Positions 11,480 to 23,261 of a stretch of DNA of 64,000 nt are shown here, one piece after another. The notes below the pieces were generated by a model. The model ran no database searches. It had not been told where the DNA came from and saw only the letters and a program-made list of their open reading frames with translations. This stretch comes from Stereocaulon alpinum (taxonomy: Eukaryota; Ascomycota; Lecanoromycetes; Lecanorales; Stereocaulaceae): contig JAEUBA010000076.1 in NCBI GenBank assembly GCA_018257865.1, positions 1 through 64,000 on the forward strand. The letters are read 5' to 3'. The position numbers and the translations under genes are program-made. How positions within the stretch are numbered: position 1 is the first letter of the stretch; each line of letters starts with the position of its first letter.

Positions 11480-13050
11480 ACTGCTGAAGATATCCTCGCT
11501 TAGGTATATAGATACTACCCTATAGTTAGTATAAAGATACTACGGAGGCGCCTAAATAAATAGGGCGTAAAGAAATATACTAATAATAAGTATTAAGACC
11601 CTTAACTCTATAATATAATAATTACCTTCCTCTTCTATAAACGCTAGGTAACGGATTAAGAGATAAGAGTTAAATTAGAAGATATAGGAATACTTATATA
11701 ACTTAGATTACTTCAGCGAATTAGGCTTAAGATAGGTTACTAGCGGAGGTATAAGATTAGATAAGTATAGTTTTAAGATAGCGAGATACTCCGTATTATA
11801 TAGGAATACTTAGCTGAAGGCGCTATTATAGACTTTAGGCTTATATACCTCTATACCTACTTCTAATATAATAAGATTACTATCTCTAAGTATAATTTAA
11901 TATATAGAATAAGATTAGTCGATCTAGAAGGTGTCTAGCGAAGATTTAAAAAGAAATAATATAAACGCCGAAAATATACTATACTAGGACCTAACGTAAT
12001 CTGGTTTATTAACGCGTATTATAAGCTGGAGTTCTTTAGCGTCTAGATCTACGCCGTAATCAACGCCTATTCTCGCAAAATTCTATAGATCTATATTAGA
12101 GTCTTAGCTTATATAGTAATTAGTATAGTAAAGTAATATTTAGACTATTTAGCGGAGGTAAAAACTATACCTAACGTAATCTATTCTAACTAAGGGATAG
12201 AGACTATTCTTATTATAGACGCTTACTAGCAGTTATATTACGCGTAAGAGGACTATACTAAGAGACTAAAACCTTTTAAGAAGTATTAGATATTTAGGAA
12301 GAGTACCGTAAACTAAAGGATTAAGGCTTAGTAGATATATCTATAGTCTTCTATACTATACCGCTAGGTACTCTTTTTTAATATCGCGCAAGAAGAAGGA
12401 TACTATTAATATAATAGGCTTTATAATTAACTAGCTTACTACGCCGTCTATATACGCTTAATTCGTAAAGAAGCCTATAAATTTATAGAGAACTAGAATA
12501 CTTATAAGATTCGTACTTAAAAGAATTATCCGTATACGGTCTCCAGTAAACCTTAGTATCTTTATAAATTTCCTAAACCGCTAGTAGAGAAGTGCGCTAG
12601 TATACCTAATCTAAAGCTTATTAAAAAGCTAAGGGCGGAATTATAAGCCTATAACGTAGACGAATATTTACCGCTAGTAACTAAGGAGTAGTACTACTAA
12701 AAAGCTCTAAAGCTTAGATATAACTTAGATACGCTAAAGGCTTCTAATATCCTTACTACTAGAATAGGGTAGCGACTATATAGTCCCGTCTATATAAAGC
12801 TTAGGGAGGTAATTCGCTAATATATTATCTTAGGTATAGAACTAATCCTTACTAGTATAGAGACCCCTACTAGAGTAGGGCGGTAGCGACCTTTTTAGAC
12901 GGTAATAGACGCGTTTTAGAACGCTCGTAGGTATAAGGAGCCTAATATATTCTAGGATCAGCTAGATAATAAGCTTAGGCCTAAGTCTAACGATAAGATC
13001 TATTCGGAGGCGGCGGATTCGCCTATAGGGGGCGAGGAGGCTCTCTAAGA
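11480..13050 (+). pseudogene. RIP-inactivated integrase-core transposase
   Basis: The frame is preserved over long stretches with no apparent indels, but CAG/CAA and TGG codons have become TAG/TAA/TAG. The GPNVIW motif begins near 11990 and the YSRKIL motif near 12070. Catalytic aspartates read as asparagine (INAYY, SNQG), the expected G-to-A outcome on the coding strand. The C-terminal part continues to GGEEAL near 13040 before a run of stops. Confidence 0.75.
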
Positions 13051-16000
13051 TATACTTAAATAAAGTATTAGATTTAAAAAGTATCGCAATTAATTTTTTT
13101 AGCTATATTACTTACGTAATTACCTTAAGTAATTATATTAAGTAACGAAAAAATAGTATGTTTCTAAACGACTAATTAACTAATTATATATAACGGATTA
13201 ACGAGATATCCTTATTTCCTTTCTTACCCTCCTTATAAGGACCCTTCTTAAGGTCCCTATATATTTTTAATATATAGGGATATTATAGTATTGTCTTTAG
13301 ACCTTACTATCGGTAAGGTACTATTTTCGATTTCCTAGCTTAGTAGGCGAAGTAGGCGGGCTAACCCTTACAGCGTACCTAACTACTAGCGTTATTAACT
13401 ATGGTAGTACCCGTTAATACTTAGCCCTACTTATACTATATCTCTCCTAGTACTAAAAACTATTAATAATACCTCGTATCCCTAGCGTACTTAATAATCT
13501 TAAAAGGGCTTAGTTTAGGCTACTTACTACTACTTTTTTAAAGAAAATTGATTAGGTGTTGTAAAAGTTATAGCGGTTATAAGTTTTAGACCCCTCTCTT
13601 AGTATTCGTTAGCGTCCGCTATAGGGTTTTCTTCCCTATATACCTCTAAGGATAAACTAATATCTTTAATATAGAAGAGATTAATAACTACTAAACGGAT
13701 TTATATATTAGTACCAGTTTCTTAAAGAGAGGTGTTAAAATAATAATTTAGAATCAAAAATATTGAAAATACCTTAAATATTCGTTAAGTTCTCTACTTC
13801 TAAAGGTTTCTGTATACTAGCGTTAGTATAGGTGCTTAGGACGGATAATATAACGGTTTTTAACTATATTAAGCTCTCCCCCTACTTCCTCCCTATCTAT
13901 ATAATTCTAATACGATCTAGAGCACTATAACTACGGTTGTTATCTAAAGTTTTGAGAAGATCTATATAGAATTAGGGGCGTACTATTCTCTACTAGAAAT
14001 ATCTCCTTCGAGCACTCTACAGTAGAAATTCGACTATATCCGAGATATACCGCTATCCTAAATCATAATTAAAATACTAGGTAATTCCCCTAGATTATTC
14101 CTTAAGTAATAACCCCTAGATCCTTCCTTAACTACTAGCGATAAATTCTATTACACGCCTATTATAATATCGTCTCTACTAAGACGGTTTTGCTCAGAGA
14201 GAGGTAGAAAAGACTACTTTACTATAGTAAAACCTAGTAAAGGTTACGGTAGTAATTATTTATACGTTAGTTCTAAGGATAACTATATTAGAGAGAGTTA
14301 AGGAGGCGAGGTAAGTAAGTCCTACTTATATATATTTTTTACTAATTATTTCTAGGAACCACGCCTTCTATATAAGGGTATAACACTTATAGCGTTAAGA
14401 CGTACCGCTTTAATAAATTAGACTTATAGCGCTATAACTTCGCGCCCCTATACTAGTAATAGCGTAGTATATACGTCCTCCTCCTTAAGCCTATATCTTA
14501 TCCCCAAACCTACCTACCCCGGAAGTAGAATAGTAGCTAAGAAATAGCTTATATCTATTATTCCTTATTAGTAATATTATCTCCGTACTACTACTAACGA
14601 TTACTAAAGGACCTATATTAATAATCGCTAATATAGTTAGTATAATATAATATTATATTATATAGTCCTAGCTAATATATTTAGGAATTATACTTTATAC
14701 TATCTTTAATACGAAGATTAATTCTCTAGAGGATTAGATTTGCGATACCCTTCTTACTAATTATAGAGCTAGCGCTAAGCTTGTCTTTAATAACGCAGTA
14801 GGGGTCGATAGGGTCTAGATCTCTCCTAGGATTTAAGGTAGTAGTTTATATAGTATACCGGTAATAATAGGAGATACAGCTGATTCTCTAGTATAGGTAT
14901 ATAACTTTATACTATATATTAGGCTTAACAGAGCTAAGGAGAAAGAGCTATACTTAATCTATAAGATAGCTAAAGACGACCTTAAGGCGGTAGAGGTAGC
15001 GGAGGAAGAAGAATATAAGGCGGAGAGGTAAAGATATATTCCAGTAGAGGCTCCTAAGAAGTATATAGTAGCGAAGGTTTTAGCAGTAAAGGTCTCTAAG
15101 ATACCTATAACTCTATAACTAAAAGGGAAAGGAAAGTAGAAGGTTAAGGAAGAAGAAGAAGTTAAGAAAGAAGACCCTATAGTATAGGTTATAGAGAAGT
15201 TTAGTAGTCTCGAATCTCTTAAGGTAAGTTACTTCCTCAAAACTATATAAATATCGCTAATTATATAAAGAATACTAATAATAATATAATTAATATACTA
15301 ATAGTATTATAAGGTAAAAAGCGTCCTTATTCGCTATCCTCTACTATTAATCCTACTAAGTCGAAGACTGGTGCGCGTAAGAATAAGAAGAAGAAGCTAT
15401 AATATTAGGTATAATAGCGATAGTAGGGTACGATCGAATATCTTTAAGACTACTCGCTCTTAGTATACTATTATAGTACTACTCTAGGGTCTAATCTAAG
15501 GCTTATATATTATGTTACTATCGCTGCCGACCGTATTATTATTAATGTTTTTTGAAGTTACAAATATTAACTTATAGGTAGTGAAGTAGTATATATTAAG
15601 GAGTAGTATAGAATACGCCTACTTTTCTAATAATAGAATTATCTAACTAATTAACTAATCCTTCCTATATAGTATTACTCTATATAGTCTCTAGCTACTT
15701 AGGTGTTTCTAATACGGCTAGGCTGATACCGCTGCTACTAAGTCTACTGCTATTAACTATAGGCCCTCCGCAACCTATATTTCTATATATACTTAATAGC
15801 GGTATAGATTACTAAGTACTTACTATATAGTACTTAACTATATCTTAGCTACTAACTAAGGCGCTAGTAAAGTATAAGGACCTCTATAGTAATACGTATA
15901 TATATACTTATCAGCATATATTATAGGCGGGCCTTCCCTACCGCTAGCTAGGGCGGAGACTTAGACTATATAATAGCGGGGTAGAATTATAACCCGCCCA

Positions 16001-16247
16001 GCTACTCGCAGACGTAGGATAGTATATAGAAGGAGGGCGGGAGGCTAGTAGGAGGTTATCTTACCTATAGGGAGTAGTTAGCGCAGTCTACTATATATTA
16101 TTAGTAGAGATAATATAAGTATTTCACCTATTTCCGGCGGTGATATATACGGTGGCGGGAGATAACAGCGTATAGTTCTAACCACCAGCAAGGGTTTATT
16201 ACGTATAGAAACAACTATTTAAGTCACTTAATAGATAGTTAATAGCT

Positions 16248-16360
16248 GGTGGTGGTATAGTTGCTAGATTATTAAGAGTTGCAAATATGGTGGGGTAGGT
16301 TTTCAGAAATAAAAGTTCAAAATATTTGATGTGACCAATTGGTTATCCCGGGACACCGTA
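16248..16360. repeat. Right terminal inverted repeat of element copy 2
   Basis: It mirrors 11222-11335 and ends CACCGTA. It is much less RIP-affected than the interior. Confidence 0.9.
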
Positions 16361-16365
16361 GCAGC
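16361..16365. repeat. Target-site duplication GCAGC, right
   Basis: Direct repeat of 11217-11221. Confidence 0.7.
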
Positions 16366-17763
16366 CTGCAAGGTTCTAGCGGCTAGACACGGGAATCATC
16401 CAAGCATCTCGATGTGAACATTCATAGCTCTATGTTACTTGAAAAGCTGTTACGTGTGGCATGCTTCTGGAATTTATTGCTGATGGATAAGGCAAATAGC
16501 TGAGGCTGCTGTTCTTGTCCATTACACGGGGGCCGAGTAACTTACATTGCAACTTCCAATTCTCACCGCCATAGTCTACTACGGAGAGTGTGCGACTGTC
16601 ACTCAGTCTGAGTACCACACGCGTGAGCCAATGGCTGACCCAGAAAATTGAGGCAGTCATGTCGGCGATTGGAGCTCTTTGCCTGGTGTCCTCATGTTCA
16701 AACAAGGAGGTCAAAGAGGTCTTCCAGTGCAGTGATCTTCGGCTCGGAAGTTGATTATGTGAAGTGATGTTGCACACCCAAGGCAGGAATGCGTGGACGA
16801 AAACTCGCCTGAGTGCCGAGCTCACTTGCCACGCTTTGCGATCACTAATAAAAGATGATCGGGCTTAATTGTGGATCGATTGGAGGGTTGCAGGAACAAA
16901 GGAAGATTTACGTGGGGTCCCACATGCGCTCCCGTGCAGTCGGTCAAGTCCGAGACTGTGGATCCTCAACAATTTTCCGATGTCTCTACAAGCGCACTAA
17001 CCACCAGCTCAACATTTATGACCCAGCCAACTTTTGTCTGAGTGAGCATCATGAGGCTCTAAACTCGTCATGTCTCCAACCCGTTGCAACAGGCAGACAA
17101 TTTCAGGGACCCCATCCGTTCCCTAGGCTGCCACCTTTCCAGGGCGTGCAAGTCGCCTACCTTTTGTGGTCGCGTCTCCAATTCGAGCGACGATAAGTTG
17201 CTCTCTGCAAGGAGTGGCCTGTAGCCCGAAAAATGGTTCTAATCTCTTCTCCTTGCCCCAATCATCAGCTTAGTCTTGACTCATTACCTGTAGCGTCTAT
17301 TATGCCAGCCCGACAGCCGAACGTCAGAGTCGTAGCCACGAGCAATACGACGAACATCATTGACCGTACATAGCCTCAATCGAGGCGGTCTCGTGGCCTT
17401 GACAACGTCATCTACATGATTCAGATCATCCTAGCTTACCTTCGCAGCGACCGAGGCCGCCGTGCAACAAGATACTAGTCGATCCTCTTCGTAAGAGTGG
17501 CGAATCTCATTCCGATCTTTGATCAGTTGCCACGTCTTCGGGCTTAGGATACTGCTGTTGGACTATATGTGAATCATCTTGAATAAGGGGGGTAATACTC
17601 CATATCGCTCACGTCCGATACCGAGCCAACTTCCCCCGAATGCTGAAATACTCAGGCAATGTCTGACGGAGTCGTTCAAGCGCTCAACTCGCTATCGATA
17701 TATGCTCTCTATCATGAGGGCTTAAAATTCTCCCAGGCCCCCATTCATCTCTACTGAGGACCG
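16366..17763. other. Intergenic region, no supported gene
   Basis: Normal base composition resumes abruptly after the element. Frames at 16430-16825 (minus) and 16855-17196 (plus) have no motif, signal peptide or homology that I recognise. I treat them as chance. Confidence 0.45.
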
Positions 17764-17769
17764 TATAAA
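17764..17769 (+). promoter_or_regulatory. TATA box of the Cys-rich secreted protein gene
   Basis: TATAAA lies 110 bp before the chosen ATG (17874). Transcription starting 30-60 nt downstream would begin after an out-of-frame ATG at 17789 and so avoid that upstream frame, which supports the choice of the later ATG. Confidence 0.5.
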
Positions 17770-17873
17770 GCTCTGTCTTCTCACAGCCATGTCCAAGATA
17801 TCGTGCCCAGCACCCAACTGGCCCCAGACAAGCCCTCTTACAAGGTCAGAAAATATCTTGCCATACAATTACA

Positions 17874-19290
17874 ATGTACAAATTCTCAATATTGTCCGCT
17901 CTGGCTGGCTTTATGACTCTGCACTTAGCCGCCACCTCCCCAATCAAGGCCGCGTTCCATTCAATAAGGCAGACGAACGTTTGTACAGATCCTCGTTTCG
18001 ATTTTGATTCATCATGTTGGTCTACGCTCAATCTTGATACATCTCTTACCAGCTGGAACCGCACAATCTGTGTTCGTGACGATGACCCTACCTGTTGCCA
18101 ATCGGATGAACTATGGTCGAGCTGCTTCATACGCTTAGGAACGAATGGGACCGACCACGACGACTGTTCTCGAGTTGCTAACAGTATCTGTGCCTCCGAA
18201 CCACCATACGGATCAAGCATCGCTCCAGAAGTGCGCTATATCATACATAATATATACTGTAAGAGACTATACCCATTCTCAGGCTGCCCTCGCCTTGTGT
18301 TGACTAGCCACCTTAGTCTTAAACGCTTTCTTTAACAATTGGTACAATGCACTACCAATCGCGACGCTGAGTACATTGCTCGAGAACCAACCCCTCATCA
18401 ACGAGATCGACCCAGTTCAGCAGACCAACTTCGTCCTCAGCGATATCCTCACTGCCCTGTCTATAGGTCTGGCTTTCGTTGGCGCACCGGAAGTTGCTCC
18501 AGCATTGGAAGCCACTGTTGGCACGGCTTCCAAGGTGCTCTTGACGGGTATACAACAAGCACCCGGCGTTGCGAAGACCATCTGGCCAAGTGGGACCACC
18601 GACTCCCAGTCTGTTCAACTGGGCCACCTTGACAGTGATCTCGAGCAAGTTTATCAGAACTTCACACAAGCGATCGATGACACTCTCTTCCTACTCATGA
18701 GCGACGTACACTCCTTTATTGCATTCGCATCATCGGGTGCCTTCTCAGGTCAAGCCCAGCTTTCACTACCAACCAACGCCAACGTCAGCGGCATGGCACT
18801 CCGTACTTTCATGCTATCCACTGCCATGACGGCGAACAAGTGGCACGCGAACCTACAATTCGATGGCAAGACAAAAGAGCAAATCACAAAGATACAACTT
18901 GAACGCGGTGGCGCGAACTGCACCTTCGGTCCGAACAATATTTGCACTGATCCTCAGGACCACTCGATTAATATCTGGTACAGCGACGTCACTTCTCGCG
19001 CGTATCAGCTCCAAGTCAATCGCGAACCCAGCGCCTCTGGACCCAATCCCTTCCAGCTCATGAACGATATTCTGAGCAACGACTGGGCTACGCTCGAAGT
19101 GCTGTTCGATGGATCCTACAATTGTACTGCGGCGGGTAATGCTGGCCAGCGTCTTAACTTCGCGGCCGATGGTACGGTTAATTTCGCTTGTATGTCGCAG
19201 TTGGAAAATTGTATCGCGCGCGGTGATCCATGTCCCGTTGCTGAGGTTGGTGGAGAGTGTCCTTTTGCAACATGTACTATGTTTGGCTAG
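17874..19290 (+). CDS. Secreted cysteine-rich protein of unknown function (DUF7872-like)
   Basis: Model: exons 17874-18258 and 18317-19290 (58-nt intron, GTAAGA donor, CCTTAG acceptor, phase 1), giving 452 residues. The intron joins RYIIHNIY to FLNAFFNNWYNAL, restoring one continuous frame. Residues 1-20 (YKFSILSALAGFMTLHLAA) form a signal peptide. The mature protein has an N-terminal Cys-rich part (VCTDPRFDFDSSCW, DPTCCQSDELWSSCF), a helical middle (IDPVQQTNFVLSDILTALSI) and a Cys-rich C-terminus (CPVAEVGGECPFATCTMFG). Several N-x-S/T sites are present. The arrangement resembles, from memory, a family of fungal secreted proteins labelled DUF7872; the activity is unknown. An extracellular role, perhaps in interaction with a host or competitor, is inference. 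Confidence 0.85.
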
Positions 19291-20112
19291 TTGACTTTGG
19301 CTTTGGGATCGCTTTGTTTCATGGCGTTCCTTCCGCCGCCTTCCGTTTGTTTCACTGTTTGGAGAACCCCTCACATAGAGCATAATTGTTATAGAATTCG
19401 ATGTCTGCTCTCTGAACCTTCTCGATCTTCACCCGGATCCTCGAACACTGTTTCAAAGGCCATCCCTGTCTTAATACCCGGCCATGAGGAACTAGTAACT
19501 GTTCATGAATATGGCTGGTTCGACCTCGCGGGATGTCAGCATAGCGATGTTGTAGCCTTAGCGGATGCAGTCGGAGCTATGTACTAGATAAAATTAGCCT
19601 ATAATTCATAATACCCTCCATTGGTCAAGTACCACATCAAGCTTCTCCCATATCGGAGGAAACAAGAGAGCTTACTACCAATCAGCGGAGGTTTTCGTGA
19701 GTTAGGAATGAGGTATCCATTGAAAACATACATTACGTAATCACAACCATTCACCGTCCATGTTCTAGCGTTTGAAATCAACATATTGCGCAACGGGTGA
19801 GGATGCGATGGCTAAGACAGTCATTAGGCTGCAAATCAGCCACTGAGCAATTTTCGTCCATGTGGCGCCGAGTTGCTTCACCTGTAAAGCTTGTTCTCGT
19901 CCGATCATAACGCCATGAAACTTTGATAGCAGCCTTCTCTCAACATATTCAAAGCAGTATCCTCCCACGAGAACATGGTGGTCATGTAGTAGACACAGTC
20001 AAAGCAATCCACATAAGCTTCATTCCAGCTAAGACGTAGTTCAGCTCGTGTCAGTATTATCTGCAGCTGAGATCTCTTGTCGTCGCCCTGCTGAACACTA
20101 TTAGTAGCAAAG
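19291..20112. other. Intergenic region
   Basis: It contains only short unsupported frames on both strands; it serves as 3' flank of one secreted-protein gene and promoter of the next. Nothing else seen. Confidence 0.45.
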
Positions 20113-20937
20113 ATGCGTCTCACAACGTTTTTCTGTGTATATCTACTCGGCTCAGTAGCCAACACTGCCTCTATCCCAAGCAGCGATCTGGTCGGGCGTA
20201 CATCAAACACCGAGGATGAAATGAAGCGATGCGACAGGATTCGGGCCTCGAAAGGAATGGACGCATTGAGCACCTTCAACAACCTTGACGGCTGTCCACC
20301 ACCCGCTAAAGGCGAGCATGAGGAGAAGAAGTCCGGCGCCCAGGTGACGTGGGATGATGAACGGGAAAAGCAGCTTGCAGCTGTCAGAGCGGGATCGGTG
20401 GGGAAGGGTTCCTACGATGTGAAGGGAAAGGAGGAAAAGGAGGACAAGGAAAAGGAGCGGGAGGCTCGGGGGCATTCAGGGAACCTAGAGAAAACAAAAA
20501 AAGAGATAGAAGATGAAAACAAGCGGCTGGCGAAAGAGGCGAAGCAGAGAAAGAAGACAGAAAAGAAGATGAGGCAGCAGAAGAAAGAGCAGGACTGGTT
20601 AGACAACTTTAATCTAGAGCAGGAAAAGAAGCAGCTGGCGAAGGAGGAAAAGGAGGCTGAGAAAAATGAGAGGAAAGCTAGCGAGAAGGAAGTAAAAGAG
20701 GAAAAGAACTGGTGGAAAAATTTCGAGAAGCAGAAGAAGAAGGAAGAGAAAGAACAAACCGAGAGGAAGAAAAAGGAAGAGAAAGAACGAACCGAGAGGA
20801 AGAAGAAGGAGGAAGAGAAAGAACGAACCGAGAGGAAGAAGAAGGAGGAGGAAGAGAAGAAAATGCAGCAGGCAAACAAACTAAAAGAGGAGAACAGGAA
20901 GGCAGAGGAAAGCAAGCAAGAAGAAGTCCCTAGGTAG
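20113..20937 (+). CDS. Secreted Lys/Glu-rich coiled-coil protein
   Basis: The 274-residue product starts with a signal peptide (MRLTTFFCVYLLGSVANTAS). After a short linker with two cysteines (C40, C61), residues from about 100 to the end consist almost wholly of K, E, R, Q and A in heptad-like order, predicted to be one long charged helix or coiled coil. Near the C-terminus a unit of 11-12 residues built on EKERTERKKKEE is repeated three times in frame (DNA 20743-20859). Charged single-helix proteins are usually intracellular, so a signal peptide on such a protein is unusual. The strand complementary to it is open too, but encodes Ser/Phe-rich nonsense. No known family recognised. The start is the only ATG that gives the signal peptide. 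Confidence 0.7.
   Translation: MRLTTFFCVYLLGSVANTASIPSSDLVGRTSNTEDEMKRCDRIRASKGMDALSTFNNLDGCPPPAKGEHEEKKSGAQVTWDDEREKQLAAVRAGSVGKGSYDVKGKEEKEDKEKEREARGHSGNLEKTKKEIEDENKRLAKEAKQRKKTEKKMRQQKKEQDWLDNFNLEQEKKQLAKEEKEAEKNERKASEKEVKEEKNWWKNFEKQKKKEEKEQTERKKKEEKERTERKKKEEEKERTERKKKEEEEKKMQQANKLKEENRKAEESKQEEVPR
20743..20859 (+). repeat. In-frame 33-36-bp tandem repeat within the coiled-coil gene
   Basis: Three units of GAGAAAGAACRAACCGAGAG plus AAGAARAAGGAR follow each other, differing in length by one GAG/GAA codon. This suggests recent slippage and possible length variation between strains. Confidence 0.8.
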
Positions 20938-21850
20938 AGAGGCCAACGTGTCAAGGACAGAGGAGACTAACGACGATAAGGAGAGTTTTAACCTTGCATG
21001 CATCTTGTGCTAGAAGGGGCAGAATCGTGTATGCTGGGGCTAGTTTCCAGAGGCCCTCCGAGCGATGCTTATAAAATTACAAAACAATCAAAAGCGCAAG
21101 GCTCCAATACGTGACAGTTGTACAAGTCCATTCCAAAGAGACCATGACTAGACTCCGATCCGTCGGACTCCCGGCCAAAGAGAGGGCTTTGAGCTTGCAG
21201 GATTGTTGAGGGTAACAGGCGAAACTCGAACAATACTTGTGATCGAGAGAATCCGAGACCGAGAGCTCTATGAGAGGAGTTCTTTGTATTATTTGTGAAC
21301 TTGGATAATTAGGATGCCCCATCTACAAAAGTCTAGAGCTTTAGCCCAAGCCAGTGCGAATTGTGCCACAAGAAAAATCGTATAAGACACGACGCCTAAC
21401 GCCGCAATCCTGATTGGAACATTTGCATGACTATTACTAGGATTGTAATAGACCCTAAAAGCCCTGCGACTCCCGACTGTCGGACTCCATTAATAGACAA
21501 TATACCCAAAATGGTGTGTTGATGGAGCTGTGGTGTCCTAAAATGGATCTGAAGAACTTTCCGTGGCCCTCTCCAGCCGAAGCTAGTCTAAGTATGTAGG
21601 GAAGCAGTACAGGGCACTATGCTAGTCCAGTATATATGGGTATATCTGTACTGCATGCTGTCAAGCCAATCTTTTACACGTAGCACCTATACAAGCGCTA
21701 GGACTAACGCGGATTAAAGATGCAACTGAAGTCGAAGTGGAAATAAGTTGAGTAAAGCATACAAGTGATAAACTCGGTCTCTATCTTTCAAAGTTGATTA
21801 CAAAACTCGTGTGCTACAATCCATTTCCGGATTGCGTCCTTGCCACATCA
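20938..21850. other. Intergenic region
   Basis: Short frames only. No recognisable gene, RNA or repeat. Confidence 0.45.
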
Positions 21851-22943
21851 TCATCCGACCGAAGCGAGCCGAACCTGTGCTCTTACTTTCATCGTCACAG
21901 AGTGTGCATCCCTTGGCTTTTGACCACGGTCTCTGTGGCACCTAAACCTAAACGGCTTTTGATATGCCCTGCCACATAGGTAGAATGTTTCATCATGATC
22001 ATACATTCTCGCAGCCATGGCAATGGTAGTCTTAGCCCGGCTCCCGTTCCCGTACATCCTCACAGCTTCCTCGATGGGAATATCGCAGAGATCGCCATAC
22101 AACCCCTCTTCATCATACGACCCCTCTTCGTCATACGACTCCTCTTCGTCATACGACTCCTCTTCTGTTTGGGTCGTAGGTAGAGCGCTGGAAGGAGTAG
22201 GTCCGGAAGGAGTCGGGATTGGATTTTGTGACGGTGGTGCCTGGCCTGCAACGACTGGCGCAATATCCTCTTGCTGCCGATATGAGTCTTGTGTATCCTC
22301 TAATCTTTGTGTGGTTCCGTTATTCTGTGTATCATTGTGTACGACCTCCAAAGCGTGCGGCGCGCTCGAGCCGAAGGACCTCAAGTAGCCTGATGGTGCG
22401 ATGGATGTGGCTGACGAGTCGTTGTTGGCGCCTGCTAAGATCGCCGTGCATGTCAACCAGAGCCGCGATGACTGCCCGCAAAGGGGCTTCGCGAGGGATG
22501 TAGACGGAGGTGCTGTTGGCGTTTTGGAGGACTCTTTGTCTGGCGTCTTGGATGACTCTTTGTCTGGCATTTTGGCGGACTCTATGAAAGGTGGCGCCGA
22601 GCTCAACGTTATGCATTGTAATGCTGTGCAGGGCCATTTCCAGGGGAATCCCGATGAGTTCTGAGCCTCGTTCTCCGGGATCTGAGCCAAGGCCCATGTG
22701 GTATTCAGGGCCACGGCGAATCTCGTCCTCAATACAAGATCCTGAACAAAGGATGAAAGCCGTCGGCTCAGAAAGTGAAAAATGGAAGTAAAGAGGGGCA
22801 TCGGTGCAATTGATGCGACTCCTGAGCCATGCAAGGGATTGGGAGAGACTGATGGGAGTTTCGAAGTTGAATCGGAGGACGATGGTGCATGGTGCCCCTC
22901 CATGGTGAGGAGATTGACCGTCGATGCTAACGTCGAGGATCAT
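21851..22943 (-). CDS. Hypothetical two-exon protein with acidic SYDEEE repeat
   Basis: Two overlapping minus-strand frames are best reconciled by an intron. Exon 1 begins at ATG 22943 (MILDVSIDGQSPHHGG) and runs to ...ERAARFG near 22344. A donor GTCGTA and acceptor TTGCAG (about 22254) are in matching phase 1 and join to GQAPPSQNP, after which the frame ends at 21851. The GTCGTA donor is not the usual GTAAGT, so the junction is tentative. Exon 1 has an ordered, probably alpha/beta part and a heptad pair (ARQRVIQDARQRVLQNA). Exon 2 is Pro/Ser/Thr-rich, then has an 18-bp repeat encoding SYDEEE (about 22095-22165), then a basic C-terminus. An alternative start at 23072 would add 43 residues. 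Family unknown. Confidence 0.5.
22095..22165 (-). repeat. In-frame 18-bp tandem repeat encoding SYDEEE/G
   Basis: About four units of CCTCTTCRTCATACGAYY (plus-strand reading) encode an acidic tract in the minus-strand gene. Confidence 0.75.
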
Positions 22944-23261
22944 ATAGATAATTGAGAAGAGAATTTGGGTGGTAGTCGATGCCAAAGTTGATGCTGCAGT
23001 TGATGCTAGATGTTTGATGTATGATGTTGTGGGGAGGGAACAGAGGGAGTTTGGGAATGAGATGGAAGTCATTGAGTAACAGGGTTTGGGCTCTGGGATG
23101 GAAGGCACAACGCATAGCTCAGCTGAGCGCTCGGTTGTGATATATGCAGGGAAAGAGCATGGTAGAAATAGGACTTGCCATCTGTGTTTCGCAGTATACC
23201 AATGTAGGCAGTAGCGATCATCTCGATTCTGCGCGAGCCTGTGAAGAAAGCAGTTGACCAC

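Larger units (their letters stand above)
11222..16360 (+). mobile_element. Full-length RIP-mutated TIR transposon with integrase-type (DDE) transposase, copy 2
   Basis: A 5139-bp unit starts TACGGTGTCCCGGG, ends CCCGGGACACCGTA, has about 110-bp near-identical inverted ends and is flanked by the direct repeat GCAGC. The interior is TpA-saturated. In the + strand about 11480-13050 translates, apart from in-frame TAG/TAA, into an integrase-core transposase: GPNVIWFINAYYKLEFF, then VINAYSRKIL, then SNQGIETIL. These correspond to the retroviral-integrase-like DDE core of ascomycete elements (family norm W-x-x-D-G-Y-x-K-L, then IDAYSR, then SDRGVE), with the catalytic D changed to N by RIP. About 14890-15230 holds a second decayed, Lys/Glu/Ala-rich coding stretch. 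The exact superfamily name needs a search. The 5-bp duplication sets it apart from Tc1/mariner. Confidence 0.85.

Noticed and set aside
16430..17196. 131- and 113-codon frames as genes
   Set aside because: No motif, signal peptide or plausible composition; they look like chance frames.
17789..18007. Upstream ATG frame as the true start of the secreted protein gene
   Set aside because: It is out of frame with the Cys-rich protein; the TATA box at 17764 suggests transcription starts after this ATG.
20412..20954. 180-codon Ser/Phe-rich frame opposite the coiled-coil gene
   Set aside because: It is the complement of a Lys/Glu-rich repeat; such antisense frames stay open for compositional reasons.
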